From the NCBI GenBank assembly GCA_002316295.1, contig DCDF01000173.1, positions 1 through 59,918 on the forward strand: a stretch of DNA of 59,918 nucleotides. The letters are read 5' to 3'. Of the stretch, positions 1-8,873 are shown in pieces (position 1 is the first letter of the stretch; each line of letters opens with the position of its first letter). A program made the translations under genes and the position numbers. Origin of the DNA: Syntrophaceae bacterium UBA1062. Its GTDB lineage: Bacteria > Desulfobacterota > Desulfomonilia > UBA1062. Below the pieces are notes generated by a model. That model was not told where the DNA came from. It made no database searches and worked only from the letters and a program-made list of their open reading frames with translations.

Positions 1-308
1 CCGATAAAAAGATAGATTTGTCGACTCTCGAGGAGATGGATAATGACGAGGCAACAGATTTTCTCCGCACTATCCGGGGCATCGGGCGGTGGAGTGCGGA
101 GTATGTTCTTCTGCGGGGGCTCGGAAGGATCGACTCTTTTCCGGGAGATGATGTCGGTGCACAGAACAACCTCAAGCGCGTCTTCAAACTCGACCACAAG
201 CCTGGATACGAGGAAATCAGGAAGCTCACGGCACCCTGGCGCCCGTACGAAGGCCTCGTTTATTTTCACCTGCTTCTTCAGAACCTGCACCTGAAAGGGG
301 TCATATGA
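1..308 (+). CDS. DNA-3-methyladenine glycosylase (AlkA/HhH-GPD family), 5' truncated
   Basis: C-terminal part of a base-excision glycosylase that removes alkylated purines. The frame is open to the left window edge, so the N-terminal part lies outside; the first complete codon is at 3. Visible are the helix-hairpin-helix (IRGIGRWSAEYVLL) and the following FPGDDVG stretch, whose Asp matches the catalytic Asp of AlkA-type enzymes, then the usual C-terminal helices (WRPYEGLVYFHLL). The stop overlaps the next start as ATGA, so it is translationally coupled to the DUF488 gene. The family is clear; substrate range is not. Confidence 0.85.
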   Translation, partial: DKKIDLSTLEEMDNDEATDFLRTIRGIGRWSAEYVLLRGLGRIDSFPGDDVGAQNNLKRVFKLDHKPGYEEIRKLTAPWRPYEGLVYFHLLLQNLHLKGVI

Positions 309-829
309 AGACTGTTGTGCATACGATCGGCCATTCAACACGTACGATCGAGGAGTTTGTCGCGCTGCTTCAGGAATATGGCATTGAAATGGTGATCGAC
401 GTCAGGAGAATTGCCAGGTCCCGCCGTAATCCTCACTTCAATGAAGACGTGCTGCGCGAAGCTTTGAAGAGGCACAGCATCGAATACAGACGGATGGAAG
501 GGCTCGGAGGGCTGCGGCGTGCGGCAATCACCTCGGTAAACAGGGCCTGGAAGAATCCATCTTTTCGAGGATATGCCGACTATATGCAGACCCCGGCATT
601 TGCAGAGAACATGGAAGAGCTCATCGGGACAGCCGGACGAAAACAAACCGTTATCATGTGCGCCGAGGCCGTTCCATGGCGCTGCCACCGGTCACTCATC
701 GGCGACGCGCTCGTCGTTCGAGGCATCCACGTGGAAGACATCCTGGGCAGCAGGGCGAGCCGCCCTCACAAGCTCACCCCCTTTGCACTGGTTGACGGGA
801 CGACAATCATCTATCCTGCGACCGCCTGA
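305..829 (+). CDS. DUF488 domain-containing protein
   Basis: A 174-residue DUF488 protein. It has the N-terminal TIGHSTRTIEEF motif, a central DVRRIARSRRNPHF segment, an LGGLRR stretch and the C-terminal MCAEAVPWRCHRSLI motif containing the conserved Cys, Glu and Cys-His residues. The biochemical role of the family is not established. It starts inside the last codons of the glycosylase gene (4-nt overlap), so the two are probably made together; a link to DNA repair is suggested only by this arrangement. Confidence 0.85.
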   Translation: MKTVVHTIGHSTRTIEEFVALLQEYGIEMVIDVRRIARSRRNPHFNEDVLREALKRHSIEYRRMEGLGGLRRAAITSVNRAWKNPSFRGYADYMQTPAFAENMEELIGTAGRKQTVIMCAEAVPWRCHRSLIGDALVVRGIHVEDILGSRASRPHKLTPFALVDGTTIIYPATA

Positions 830-898
830 TACGCAGCCATCGGATGTATCAGAAGATGATCCAGTATCCGGCCGTACGAGTCTCAAGGGTCTGAAACA

Positions 899-923
899 GC
901 TGCCGGGGAATATCACCGGCAGC
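899..923. terminator. hairpin between convergent genes
   Basis: Perfect 8-bp stem GCTGCCGG/CCGGCAGC with a 9-nt loop between two convergent genes. No strong T-run follows on either strand, so it is a probable but weak bidirectional terminator. Confidence 0.5.
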
Positions 924-973
924 TTAAAAGTGCTGCTCGTTCAACTGCAGTGAGAATGAAACCTCCGGTGCTT

Positions 974-1498
974 TCAGAAGGATGCTATTTCCCACTCGTC
1001 GTCGCTGTTTTTCTCAAAGACCAGCATGTAAGAATATATTATTCCGTCCCTCACGACCCGGATATCGTATTCGGCATAGTGGCTCCCATCCATTTTTATC
1101 ATCTTGATGTCGGATAGTTCTCTTGACATCGCAGCGAGCTGGTCTCTTGACAGCTTGGATAAATGCTCCCGGCGGATGTCTCTCTTCTCCTTGCAGAAAA
1201 AGCTCACCGCAGTATCGATGTCTCCTTTTTCCAAAGCCTTTCTCATCTGCTCCCATTTCGAGACGAGAAGCGCATTCAGATCGTTCAGCTCTTCCTCGGA
1301 CCACTGCTTGTCCTTGCCATGCCTGACCCGAAGCATGAACCTGAGCTCTTCGATCTCTTCCACGGGTAAGCCTTTCTGCTCCATCTGATCAAGGAATTCT
1401 CTTTCATCAGGGGTGAACTCATCGGAATTTGTTGCCCATACGCCTTGGCTTGAGAGAAGCACGGCCACCAGTGACAGGAACACACCTATTCTCTTCAT
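974..1498 (-). CDS. secreted hypothetical protein
   Basis: Not recognised. The 174-residue product starts at the ATG at 1498, which has AAGGAGG six bases upstream; a TTG further up is less likely. Residues 1-22 form a signal peptide (basic MKR, hydrophobic core, GVWA cleavage site), so the mature protein is periplasmic or secreted. The mature part is highly charged and mostly helical, with a Glu-rich first half and a C-terminal part that looks like a small alpha+beta domain (YAEYDIRVVRDGIIYSYMLVF). It is a single-gene unit next to the tRNA. Confidence 0.7.
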   Translation of the reverse strand: MKRIGVFLSLVAVLLSSQGVWATNSDEFTPDEREFLDQMEQKGLPVEEIEELRFMLRVRHGKDKQWSEEELNDLNALLVSKWEQMRKALEKGDIDTAVSFFCKEKRDIRREHLSKLSRDQLAAMSRELSDIKMIKMDGSHYAEYDIRVVRDGIIYSYMLVFEKNSDDEWEIASF

Positions 1499-1623
1499 CA
1501 GCAACCTCCTTAAAATTTTATCAGCAAGGCTGCATGCCGAAAGTCGGCATAGCCCATATCAGTCCGTGAATAAAAACAAGTTTCTCAACAGCAGAGAAAA
1601 TAGGGATGGAATTCATGGTGAAA

Positions 1624-1698
1624 TGGTGGGCCGCGTAGGATTTGAACCTACGACTTCTACCGTGTGAAGGTAGCGCTCTCCCCCTGAGCTAGCGGCCC
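1624..1698 (-). tRNA. tRNA-Val (anticodon CAC)
   Basis: Complete cloverleaf on the minus strand, 75 nt including an encoded CCA. Acceptor GGGCCGC pairs with GCGGCCC; the D-arm is GCTC/GAGC; the anticodon stem CTACC/GGTAG encloses TTCACAC, giving anticodon CAC (valine, codon GTG); the T-arm is GTAGG-TTCAAAT-CCTAC; the discriminator is A. All stems are fully paired. Confidence 0.97.
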
Positions 1699-1938
1699 CC
1701 AAATGGTGTCAGAAATATACAGAGCGCCCCCCGGAGTGTCAAGAAGAATGTCGTCAGAGAATTCAGCACCATGAACCCGTGATCGGCCCGTGATCCCCGC
1801 GCCCGAATCAGGTCTGCGGACATCGAATCCGTGCATTCGCATCATGGACACGCCCTCCGCGCTTTCGGCGGACATCTTTCAGCGCAAAGGAAGAAGCTGA
1901 CGAGCAAGGTTTTGCCCCTGTTTTTTCCCGGAGCCGCA

Positions 1939-3870
1939 TCACTCCACCGGGAGGGAGAAATAGAACACGGTCCCCCGGTCTTTTTCCGAGGTGAACCAGA
2001 CCTCGCCTCCCATGATGTTCACCGCTTTCTTCACGATAGCGAGGCCGATGCCCGTGCCTTCGGCGCGGCCTTCGTGGCCCCGAAAGAATATATCGAAGAC
2101 ATTGTCCGCATACTCGCGGGGAATGCCGATCCCGTTGTCTGCTACGGAAAAGATATGGGTGCTCGGCTCCTTGTGATACCCGATGCTGATCACGAGATCA
2201 CGCTGGGGGTGGGCATACTTGATGGCGTTGGAGATGAGGTTGGAGAACACCTGCATGAGCCTCACCCGGTCCGCCCTGACCTTGGGCAGGGGCGATTCCA
2301 CCACCAGGGCGCCATTCTTGGAATCGAGCTGCGGGGCGAGTTCCACGGAGATCTCGTCGATGAGCTTGTGCACGGGGAACTCCTCTTTCTTGAGCTTCAG
2401 GCTCTCCACGGCGGAAAGGGTCAGGAGGTCGGTCACGAACTTCTCCATGCGCTTCCCGCTTTCCTTGACTGCATTGATATATTCCAGCTCCCGCGCGTCA
2501 AGCTTGGGGCCGGCCGTTTTCAGGAAGCGTTCGCAGAAGCCGTTGATCGCAATGATGGGGTTCTTGAGGTCGTGCGAGACCGTAGACACCAGGGTCCTGA
2601 GCTCTTCGTTTCGCTGGTGGATGAGGTTTACGGCGTCTTTGAGGTCTTTGGATGTATTGGCGATCTCCTGGAAGAGCAGGATGTTTTCCATCACCGTGCC
2701 CATGTGCACGCCTATGGTTATGAGCAGGCGCTCGTCTTCTGGCGAAATGATCCTCTCTCCCAATGAGCCGATGTTCATGACACCGATGAGGCGGGTGCGC
2801 GAGAACAGCGGGATGGATGCGAACGATCTGATGCCCTGCTTCTTGAAGATGAGCGAGCTGATCCTCGGGTCTTTGGACGCATTCTCGATGATGATGGGCT
2901 CGCCCCTTTCCGCCACGCGTCCGGCGATTCCCTCGCCGATTCGGAGCTCCTTGATGCTGTATGCCACCTTTTCCGGAATGCCGTGGGAATAGGCGCACCT
3001 GAGAACCTGTTTCTCCTCGTCAAGCAGATAGATCCACCCTGTCTCGATGTCCATGAGCTGAAGTACCTGGGCCAGGGTGTTCTCAAGCACTTCCTTGAGA
3101 TCGATGGAAGAGCTCAGCGTCTTGGAAATCAGGTTCACCGCAGTCAGATCCTGGTTCTGCCTCAGCAGGCGCCTCTCCAACGCCACCTTTTCCGTGACGT
3201 CGCGCAGCAGGGCGATGGACGTGCCCGGCCGCTCCTCGATGAAGTGGAAGTTGCCCTCCAGGATCTTGACGCCTGCGGGCGTTTTCACGTTGAACCTGCT
3301 GAAGAATCCCGGGGCGAAGCTCTCCTTGAGCGGAAGCAGTTCCTGCCTGCCCTTCTCGTCCGCAAGCTTCGAGAGGTCCGTGCCAAGGATCTCCTCGGCG
3401 CTCATGCCCATGATATTGTTGAACGCAGGGTTGCTGAATGTGATCACGCCGCGGCTCATGATGATGATGGCGTCGGGCGCGTCCTCGATGATCCGCCGGT
3501 ACCTGCCCTCGCGGGACAGTCCTCCGCTCACGAAATCGCCGATGAGGATATAGATGGCATCGAGCTTGTAGCCGATGATATTGATGAACCCGGACGCCCT
3601 CACCCCGGGCACGCTCAGGGTCTCGACGATCAGGGAAAACGGCTTGTCGGTCTCGATCAGTCTCTTGAGACTCTTCTCCAGGCGCTCGTCCACGAGGAGC
3701 CTGTGGATGAGCTCATAGAGCGACTGCCCTACGATTGGTGAGATCGCCTGTCCGAGGTTCGACTCGAGCACCGAGTTGATGTAGATCACGGTGCCGCTCG
3801 CATCGAAGGCGCATACGGCGAACGGGGCCTTATGAAAAATGGTCTTTACCTGACTGATCAGCTTGTCCAT
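1939..3870 (-). CDS. PAS-PAS-GAF sensor histidine kinase
   Basis: Soluble sensor kinase of 643 residues with no transmembrane segment. Order: a PAS-like domain (about 8-115), a second PAS (about 125-240, RIIEDAPDAIIIM...), a GAF domain (about 260-420), HisKA with phospho-acceptor His in STVSHDLKNPI, and a C-terminal ATPase with N-box NLISNAIKYA, DNGIGIP and GTGIGLAIVKK. I chose ATG 3870 over the 18-residue longer form because it follows the upstream stop by 5 nt, with the Shine-Dalgarno TAAGGA overlapping that stop. It appears co-transcribed with the metallo-hydrolase. No partner regulator is adjacent, so its target is unknown. Confidence 0.9.
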   Translation of the reverse strand: MDKLISQVKTIFHKAPFAVCAFDASGTVIYINSVLESNLGQAISPIVGQSLYELIHRLLVDERLEKSLKRLIETDKPFSLIVETLSVPGVRASGFINIIGYKLDAIYILIGDFVSGGLSREGRYRRIIEDAPDAIIIMSRGVITFSNPAFNNIMGMSAEEILGTDLSKLADEKGRQELLPLKESFAPGFFSRFNVKTPAGVKILEGNFHFIEERPGTSIALLRDVTEKVALERRLLRQNQDLTAVNLISKTLSSSIDLKEVLENTLAQVLQLMDIETGWIYLLDEEKQVLRCAYSHGIPEKVAYSIKELRIGEGIAGRVAERGEPIIIENASKDPRISSLIFKKQGIRSFASIPLFSRTRLIGVMNIGSLGERIISPEDERLLITIGVHMGTVMENILLFQEIANTSKDLKDAVNLIHQRNEELRTLVSTVSHDLKNPIIAINGFCERFLKTAGPKLDARELEYINAVKESGKRMEKFVTDLLTLSAVESLKLKKEEFPVHKLIDEISVELAPQLDSKNGALVVESPLPKVRADRVRLMQVFSNLISNAIKYAHPQRDLVISIGYHKEPSTHIFSVADNGIGIPREYADNVFDIFFRGHEGRAEGTGIGLAIVKKAVNIMGGEVWFTSEKDRGTVFYFSLPVE

Positions 3871-3875
3871 AGTCC

Positions 3876-4496
3876 TTACGGGAGCGTGTACGCTTCTCCC
3901 GGCTCGAGGATGCGGACAGTGCACGCACAGTTCCGGGCGAACGCCTGCGCGTCATCCTTCGACCCCACGATGTCGCCGAAATGGATGGGGATTACCTCGC
4001 CTGCCCGGATGTCCTCCACGGCCGCGGCAGCCTCCCGGGCATCCATGGTGTAGGTCCCGCCTACAGGGATGAGGGCCAGATCCACCTTCAGGCCCTTCAT
4101 CTCGGGGATGCGGTCCGTGTCGCCTGCGTGGTATATCCTCCTGCCGTCGGCCGCAACCACATACCCCAGCCAGCCCTTCACCCGTGGATGAAAGCTCTTG
4201 GAGATATTATAGGCGGGAACGGTCTCTATCGCGACATCGCCGAAAGCGATTTTCTCTCCGGGGCCGACGACATCCGTCACAAGAGGCGCGGACATGGGCG
4301 CCGCCACCCGGGTGGACGCTCCTGCGAGCTGCATCACATCCGCTTCGGAGTAGTGATCGTAATGATCATGGGTGAGAAGTATGATGTCTGCTTTCGGTGA
4401 CGAGGGGCCCAGTTTCCACGGATCGATGTAGATGACCCCTGACCGGCTTCGGATCATGACGCTTGCATGTCCCAACCACACAACTTCGAGCGACAT
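3876..4496 (-). CDS. UPF0173-type metallo-beta-lactamase-fold hydrolase
   Basis: A 206-residue MBL-fold enzyme of the UPF0173 type. The metal-binding motif is THDHYDH (about 42-48); further ligands are expected in YHAGDTD and near the C-terminus in IPIHFGD. The N-terminal WLGHASVMI strand is typical of the group. Cytoplasmic, with no signal peptide. The true substrate of this family is unknown. It is the first gene of a two-gene unit with the downstream kinase and sits behind a good promoter (4544-4572). Confidence 0.88.
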   Translation of the reverse strand: MSLEVVWLGHASVMIRSRSGVIYIDPWKLGPSSPKADIILLTHDHYDHYSEADVMQLAGASTRVAAPMSAPLVTDVVGPGEKIAFGDVAIETVPAYNISKSFHPRVKGWLGYVVAADGRRIYHAGDTDRIPEMKGLKVDLALIPVGGTYTMDAREAAAAVEDIRAGEVIPIHFGDIVGSKDDAQAFARNCACTVRILEPGEAYTLP

Positions 4497-4543
4497 ATAT
4501 CACCCCCGGATAAAATTCGAACCCCAACAAATCATGAAAAAAT

Positions 4544-4572
4544 ATCATACAGAAGCGCAGGAGGTCTTTCAA
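4544..4572 (-). promoter_or_regulatory. sigma70-type promoter of the metallo-hydrolase/kinase operon
   Basis: On the minus strand, TTGAAA (4567-4572), a 17-nt spacer and TATGAT (4544-4549). This predicts a leader of about 40 nt ahead of the ATG at 4496. Confidence 0.7.
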
Positions 4573-4660
4573 TAAAAAATCCTTTGCGTTCCTGCAAAAC
4601 GGCTTCAGGCCCTTCTTGAGCAACAGGTCGGAAACGATGTAATGCAGCCTGAATCGTATT

Positions 4661-4681
4661 CCGGGCGCGGGAAACGCCCGG
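4661..4681 (-). terminator. GC-rich hairpin downstream of the cysteine-repeat gene
   Basis: Seven-bp stem CCGGGCG/CGCCCGG with a 7-nt loop, about 70 nt past the stop at 4753. There is no T-run, so this is only a possible terminator. Confidence 0.35.
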
Positions 4682-4752
4682 CAGATGCGGCTCGCCCCTG
4701 CGCTTTCGTCAGGGAAATCACGCTGTAAAGTGAGGTGCCTGTGCGGGGGTGT

Positions 4753-5157
4753 CTACTTGCCCTTGAATGCGCCCAGCTGGCAGGGGGTCACCCTGATTCC
4801 CAGAGAGTCGGCAGCGTTTCCGACTTCGGAGCGTAAGATGCCTGCGGAGTCCGCAATGTCCCAGAGCTCCCTGCAGGGGATCCTTCCGCCCTTCGAGGCG
4901 CTTTTGATCCTGTCCAGCACCTCTCCGGGTATCTCTACCGGCCTGCCCACGATCTTGTATTCGGAAACACCCTTCCTGCCATAGCCGAACAGGCCGAGCT
5001 GGCACTGATAGAGTTTGACCTTGATCGCAGTCGCGACATCCCCGACCGCTTCGGGCGTCACATTCAAAGATGCAGCGATGAAATGGGCCACCGGACACGG
5101 GAGCTTGTCCTTCTCGGGATAAGTCCGGATCATCTCTTCGATTTTCTTGGTGTCCAT
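4753..5157 (-). CDS. small cysteine protein with two tandem CQLG-motif repeats
   Basis: I do not recognise the family. The 134-residue protein is built from two ungapped 39-residue repeats, residues 20-58 and 94-132. Each begins Pro-Cys, has a VGxxA turn and ends CQLGxF; 13 of 39 positions are identical between copies. The four cysteines (21, 52, 95, 126) hold the same spacing in both halves. The AxSL-N-VTPEAVG pattern could be a helix-turn-helix or a small metal-binding fold. It lies 8 nt after the acyl-CoA synthetase stop, whose TAG is part of its Shine-Dalgarno AGGAG, so the two are coupled. It may sense or serve that pathway, but this is inference. Confidence 0.75.
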   Translation of the reverse strand: MDTKKIEEMIRTYPEKDKLPCPVAHFIAASLNVTPEAVGDVATAIKVKLYQCQLGLFGYGRKGVSEYKIVGRPVEIPGEVLDRIKSASKGGRIPCRELWDIADSAGILRSEVGNAADSLGIRVTPCQLGAFKGK

Positions 5158-5165
5158 GTCTTCTC

Positions 5166-7301
5166 CTATCCGATAATCATGAGAGCGTCCGCCACCTTGG
5201 GGGCTCCGCCTGTGATAATGATCGGGTTCAGGTCTATCTCTTTTATCGCCGGGAAGTCAAGAGCGATGTCTCCGAGCCGTACGAGGAGATCGGCCAGCGC
5301 TTCGCGGTCCACCTTCTCCATATTGCGGTAAGGCCCCAGGAGCGCCTTGGCTCGGATGGATCCGATCATCTCATCGGCGTCGTTCTCGGTGAGCGGTGCG
5401 AGACGGATGGCGAAGTCCCGGTGAGCCTCTGCGAAGACGCCCCCGAGCCCGAACATGACACAGGGCGGAAACCCTGGAAAGTAGCTCACGCCCGCCATGA
5501 ACTCGCGCTTGCCCTTGATCATCTCCGCCACCAGGACCTGCGAGTCCGCATCGTATGCCCGGATGGCGTCGAATGCCCGCACGAGGGCGGTCTCGTCATT
5601 CACATCCAGAAACACCAGACCGTGCTCGGTCTTGTGTGCAATGGACGGAGAACACGCCTTCACCGCAACTGGATAACCCAGGCGCCGTGCAGCGTCGAGT
5701 GCCTCCTCGCGGCTGCCGGCAAGAGTCTCTTCCGCTGTGGGTATGCCGTAGGCCCTCAGGAGCTGCTTCGCCGAATACTCGTCCATGCCTTTCGGGTTGC
5801 AGCCCGCCACGATTTCCTGCGCCCTTTCGGGGACGGCTCTCCCGGCCGTCCGCCGGCCCGCGGCAGACGCCCGGTTGCGGATGAGATAGTGCCGGTAGAG
5901 GGCCGCCATTGCCTGGGCCGCCTTTTCCGGAGAATCGAAGGTGGGGATGGAGTGCTCGTGGAAGACCCGGACGGTGTGATCGCTTTCGTCGAAGAACGAG
6001 GATATCAGGAGGGGCTTCCCGTGGTCATGTGGCATGCGAACGAGCTCGTTCAGCTCGATCTCGCTGAATTTGATGAATTTTTCGTGGTCGATGGGCATGC
6101 GCTTGTTTATGGAAGGGTACAGGAGGTCCACGAACCCGGTGTCCATGATGCCATGGATGATGACGCCGTCGATCTCCGGTGCTGAGAAGAGGATTTCCGG
6201 TATTTTGATCGTGAGGGCCTCCATGCCGATGTGAAAGGTGAGGTCCACCGGATTGCGCGCGCTCGCGTGGCCCTGAAGATACCGGCTGACCTGATCCTGG
6301 ATCTCCGGAGAGAACTCCGGCACTTCGAGGCCCGATGCATTGCATGTGGTGGCGATGCCCGTGCCCGGCCCGCCCGAGTTGGTGAGCACCCCGATGCGAG
6401 GACCTCTCAGCGGCGGCTGGGTGGCCAGAGCCCAGCCGATGCGGTAGACATCCTCGATGGTGCTCACACGGATGATGCCGGCCTGCTCGAAGAGCCCGTC
6501 ATAGACATAATCCGGTCCCGCCATGGCGCCGGTATGGCTGGACCCGGAGCGCGCCCCTGCCTCGGTACCTCCCACATACTGGGCCACGATGGGCTTGCGC
6601 CTGCTGATTTTCCGGGCAACGTCAAGAAATCGCCCGGCGTCGCGGATGCCCTCGATATAGAGGCCGATGGCCTTTGTATGCTCGTCCTCGCCGAGATATT
6701 CCAGGCAGTCGGTGATCGTGATGTTCGCCTCGTTGCCCACGCTGATGGCCTTGCCCATGGCGATGCCGTTGCGTTGGAGAAACTGGACGCTCTGCGCAAT
6801 GTACGTGCCGCTCTGGGAAGCCAGTGAGAACCCCCCGCCATAGCGCAGGATAGGAGCCACCGTTACGTTCAAAGGCAGGTGAGTGTTCACGATGCCCAGG
6901 CAGTTGGGACCCAGAAACCGGATGCCGTAGGCATCCGCAATCTCGATGATGCGCTTTTCGAGCTCCCTGCCCTTCTCCCCGGTCTCGCGGAACCCCGCTG
7001 TGATGATGATGGCGTGGCGGGTGCCGATCTTGCCGAATTCCTCGAGCATCCCGGGCACGACCGCCGTGGGCACTACGAGAATGGCGAGATCAGGCGCATA
7101 CGGCAGCTCGCTGACAGTGCGGTATGCTTTTTTCCCCAGCACCTCGCTCTCCTTGGGGTGGATTGGCATAATCTCTCCGCCGAATCCGCTGTCGATCAGG
7201 TTGATCAGCTGGATCGTGCCCATTTTCCTCAGATTGTTGCTCGCGCCAGCCATGGAAATAGACGTGGGGTTCATGATTGTCTCAAGGGGTCCTGCCGCCA
7301 T
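5166..7301 (-). CDS. acyl-CoA synthetase, ADP-forming (acetate--CoA ligase family)
   Basis: A 711-residue fused alpha/beta NDP-forming acyl-CoA synthetase that interconverts an acyl-CoA, ADP and phosphate with the free acid, ATP and CoA. Order: CoA-binding Rossmann domain (about 10-140), succinyl-CoA-ligase-like middle domain carrying the phospho-His in SSHTGAMAG, and a C-terminal ATP-grasp domain starting near MDEYSAKQLL. The ATG at 7301 is preferred over upstream in-frame starts because AAGGAAGGTG precedes it at a proper distance. In anaerobes such enzymes conserve energy from acyl-CoA products. The exact acid cannot be told from sequence. Confidence 0.9.
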   Translation of the reverse strand: MAAGPLETIMNPTSISMAGASNNLRKMGTIQLINLIDSGFGGEIMPIHPKESEVLGKKAYRTVSELPYAPDLAILVVPTAVVPGMLEEFGKIGTRHAIIITAGFRETGEKGRELEKRIIEIADAYGIRFLGPNCLGIVNTHLPLNVTVAPILRYGGGFSLASQSGTYIAQSVQFLQRNGIAMGKAISVGNEANITITDCLEYLGEDEHTKAIGLYIEGIRDAGRFLDVARKISRRKPIVAQYVGGTEAGARSGSSHTGAMAGPDYVYDGLFEQAGIIRVSTIEDVYRIGWALATQPPLRGPRIGVLTNSGGPGTGIATTCNASGLEVPEFSPEIQDQVSRYLQGHASARNPVDLTFHIGMEALTIKIPEILFSAPEIDGVIIHGIMDTGFVDLLYPSINKRMPIDHEKFIKFSEIELNELVRMPHDHGKPLLISSFFDESDHTVRVFHEHSIPTFDSPEKAAQAMAALYRHYLIRNRASAAGRRTAGRAVPERAQEIVAGCNPKGMDEYSAKQLLRAYGIPTAEETLAGSREEALDAARRLGYPVAVKACSPSIAHKTEHGLVFLDVNDETALVRAFDAIRAYDADSQVLVAEMIKGKREFMAGVSYFPGFPPCVMFGLGGVFAEAHRDFAIRLAPLTENDADEMIGSIRAKALLGPYRNMEKVDREALADLLVRLGDIALDFPAIKEIDLNPIIITGGAPKVADALMIIG

Positions 7302-7487
7302 GCTCACCTTCCTTTCACTCTCCATGCACACTGTAGAGATATAATTTGGAATATCAAGAAATTCTATCATATCAGTTCCTTGAGGCAACGGCAAGAGATC
7401 ATTCACTATTCAATGAAGAAAAGGGGCGGGTCATGCATTATGCCGGCACTGTGAAACAGGCCATTGCAAACAGCGGTGCCGGTGCCT

Positions 7488-8252
7488 ATGATGTCTGTAA
7501 TGCCTGACCGCAACTTCATCACCTCTTCGCCCGCCTACCGGTATCTGGCCGGGCTGATCGACCGGTATCACCGGTTCATGCATTCACCTTCGAGGCTCAG
7601 GCGGGGCATCAGCTTTGCGGTGTTCTCCTGCATAGCCTTCTTCGCGGCGCTCTGCCTGTTTCAGGTGACCGACCCCTACCCGCTGAAAGGCTGGATATAT
7701 CTTCGGCTCACTCTGGAGGATCTCGGAATAGCCGGTGCGATCATCTTCGTTTTTCTCATCAGCATCCTGCCGCTCATCTCGCCGTTGAGCCTGCTGATCA
7801 TCACCGGGGCGGCGAGCTTCGGGCCGGTTCCCGGTATGGTCCTCTCCTATATCGGCTCTCTGATCAATGCAAACATCGCATTTCTGCTCGTCAAAGCTCT
7901 CGGCATCGAACACCGGTGGGGCCATGAGGCGCGGGCCGCCCGCATCAAGGAATCCATTCAGAGAAACGGCTACCCGATCGTTTTGCTCCTCCAGGCGGCC
8001 ACAATCTTTCCGTTCATCGCCATCAACTCCGCGGCCGCGGCCGCCGGGGTGGACTGGAAAGACTTCATGAAGGCCACCTCACTGGGCATCCTGCCGTCGA
8101 TCATGATCTATTCGTTCCTCGGAGAGGCTCTCGTGTCAAGGTTCTTGTCGCCGCAGGTGTATTTTTCTCTCATTATCATGGTGGTCCTGACCATCTTCAC
8201 CACTGCAATGAGAAAACAGAAGATCCGCCTGAGACGCAAACACATCAAGTAG
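7488..8252 (+). CDS. TVP38/TMEM64 (SNARE-associated Golgi/DedA-like) membrane protein
   Basis: Integral membrane protein of about 254 residues with some five hydrophobic segments and a central re-entrant region (SILPLISPLSLLIITGAASFGPVPGMVLSYIGS) typical of the VTT/TVP38 fold. The C-terminus is basic (KQKIRLRRKHIK). The family is linked to lipid scrambling and undecaprenyl-phosphate recycling; which applies here is unknown. ATG starts at 7488, 7491 and 7500 are all possible and none has a strong Shine-Dalgarno. Its last 117 nt overlap the convergent acyltransferase gene. Confidence 0.8.
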   Translation: MMSVMPDRNFITSSPAYRYLAGLIDRYHRFMHSPSRLRRGISFAVFSCIAFFAALCLFQVTDPYPLKGWIYLRLTLEDLGIAGAIIFVFLISILPLISPLSLLIITGAASFGPVPGMVLSYIGSLINANIAFLLVKALGIEHRWGHEARAARIKESIQRNGYPIVLLLQAATIFPFIAINSAAAAAGVDWKDFMKATSLGILPSIMIYSFLGEALVSRFLSPQVYFSLIIMVVLTIFTTAMRKQKIRLRRKHIK

Positions 8253-8873
8253 GCGGGAGACAAACGTCTCCACGTGAAAGCCGGGTATATAATCGTGGAT
8301 TCCCTTCAGGCCCGGGTCGCCTTCCATGCCGAACACCCTGCGGGAGAGCGTGGCATCGACCGCGAGCGGAACGACTCCCTGGAAGAGCATGAAGCCCCTC
8401 TTCCTCAGAGCGGCCAGGCCGAGAACTTTCGAGCCCCCGATGCAGAGCTCCACCGGGGAAGAACGCCGGAAGCAGATGCTCGAAAACCCGGTTTCGTCAC
8501 CCTTCATTTCCACTGCCAGGCCGCAGTGTTCGAGGGCCGAGGCGAATATTCCGGTGACCGTTCTGCAGGAATCTTCGATTCCCCGGGAAAATCTGCCTCT
8601 GCAGGGCACGGACAGACTGAATGTGATGTCGCGCACATGCAGAACGGCGCCTCCGCCCGTGGGGCGTCTGAGCAGGGGGATATGAAGCGACGGGTCTGAA
8701 GGGGTGAATGCTTTCTGATGACGACCGAAGGTCACCGCGGGCTCGGACCAGTCATAGATCCGCAACACTCCGGAGCGTGAGCCTGAAATTACGGACTCGA
8801 ACATGGCCAGGTCCCTCGCCATGTTCGAACGGGAGTCGTATGAGCCGTCGAGAACCAGCTCCCATGCGCTCAT
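8136..8873 (-). CDS. lipoate-protein ligase A-like / LipM-type octanoyltransferase
   Basis: A 245-residue member of the biotin/lipoyl protein ligase superfamily. Seen: the N-terminal WELVLDGSYDSRSNMARD segment, the acyl-adenylate/acyl-binding RRPTGGGAVLH motif, and SSICFRRSSPVELCIGGSKVLG, which holds both a Cys at the place used by LipM-type octanoyltransferases and the conserved Lys. From the family it moves octanoyl or lipoyl groups onto a lysine of a carrier domain. The ATG overlaps the accB stop (ATGA), so it is made together with the biotin carrier protein. The C-terminal 39 residues lie opposite the TVP38 gene and may be a poorly constrained tail. Confidence 0.8.
   Translation of the reverse strand: MSAWELVLDGSYDSRSNMARDLAMFESVISGSRSGVLRIYDWSEPAVTFGRHQKAFTPSDPSLHIPLLRRPTGGGAVLHVRDITFSLSVPCRGRFSRGIEDSCRTVTGIFASALEHCGLAVEMKGDETGFSSICFRRSSPVELCIGGSKVLGLAALRKRGFMLFQGVVPLAVDATLSRRVFGMEGDPGLKGIHDYIPGFHVETFVSRLLDVFASQADLLFSHCSGEDGQDHHDNERKIHLRRQEP

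Noticed and set aside
1413..1875. Short frames over the tRNA-Val gene
   Set aside because: They overlap a perfect tRNA and have no protein features.
1831..2766. 311-codon open frame opposite the histidine kinase
   Set aside because: Runs antisense through the kinase ATPase and GAF domains with no recognisable domain.
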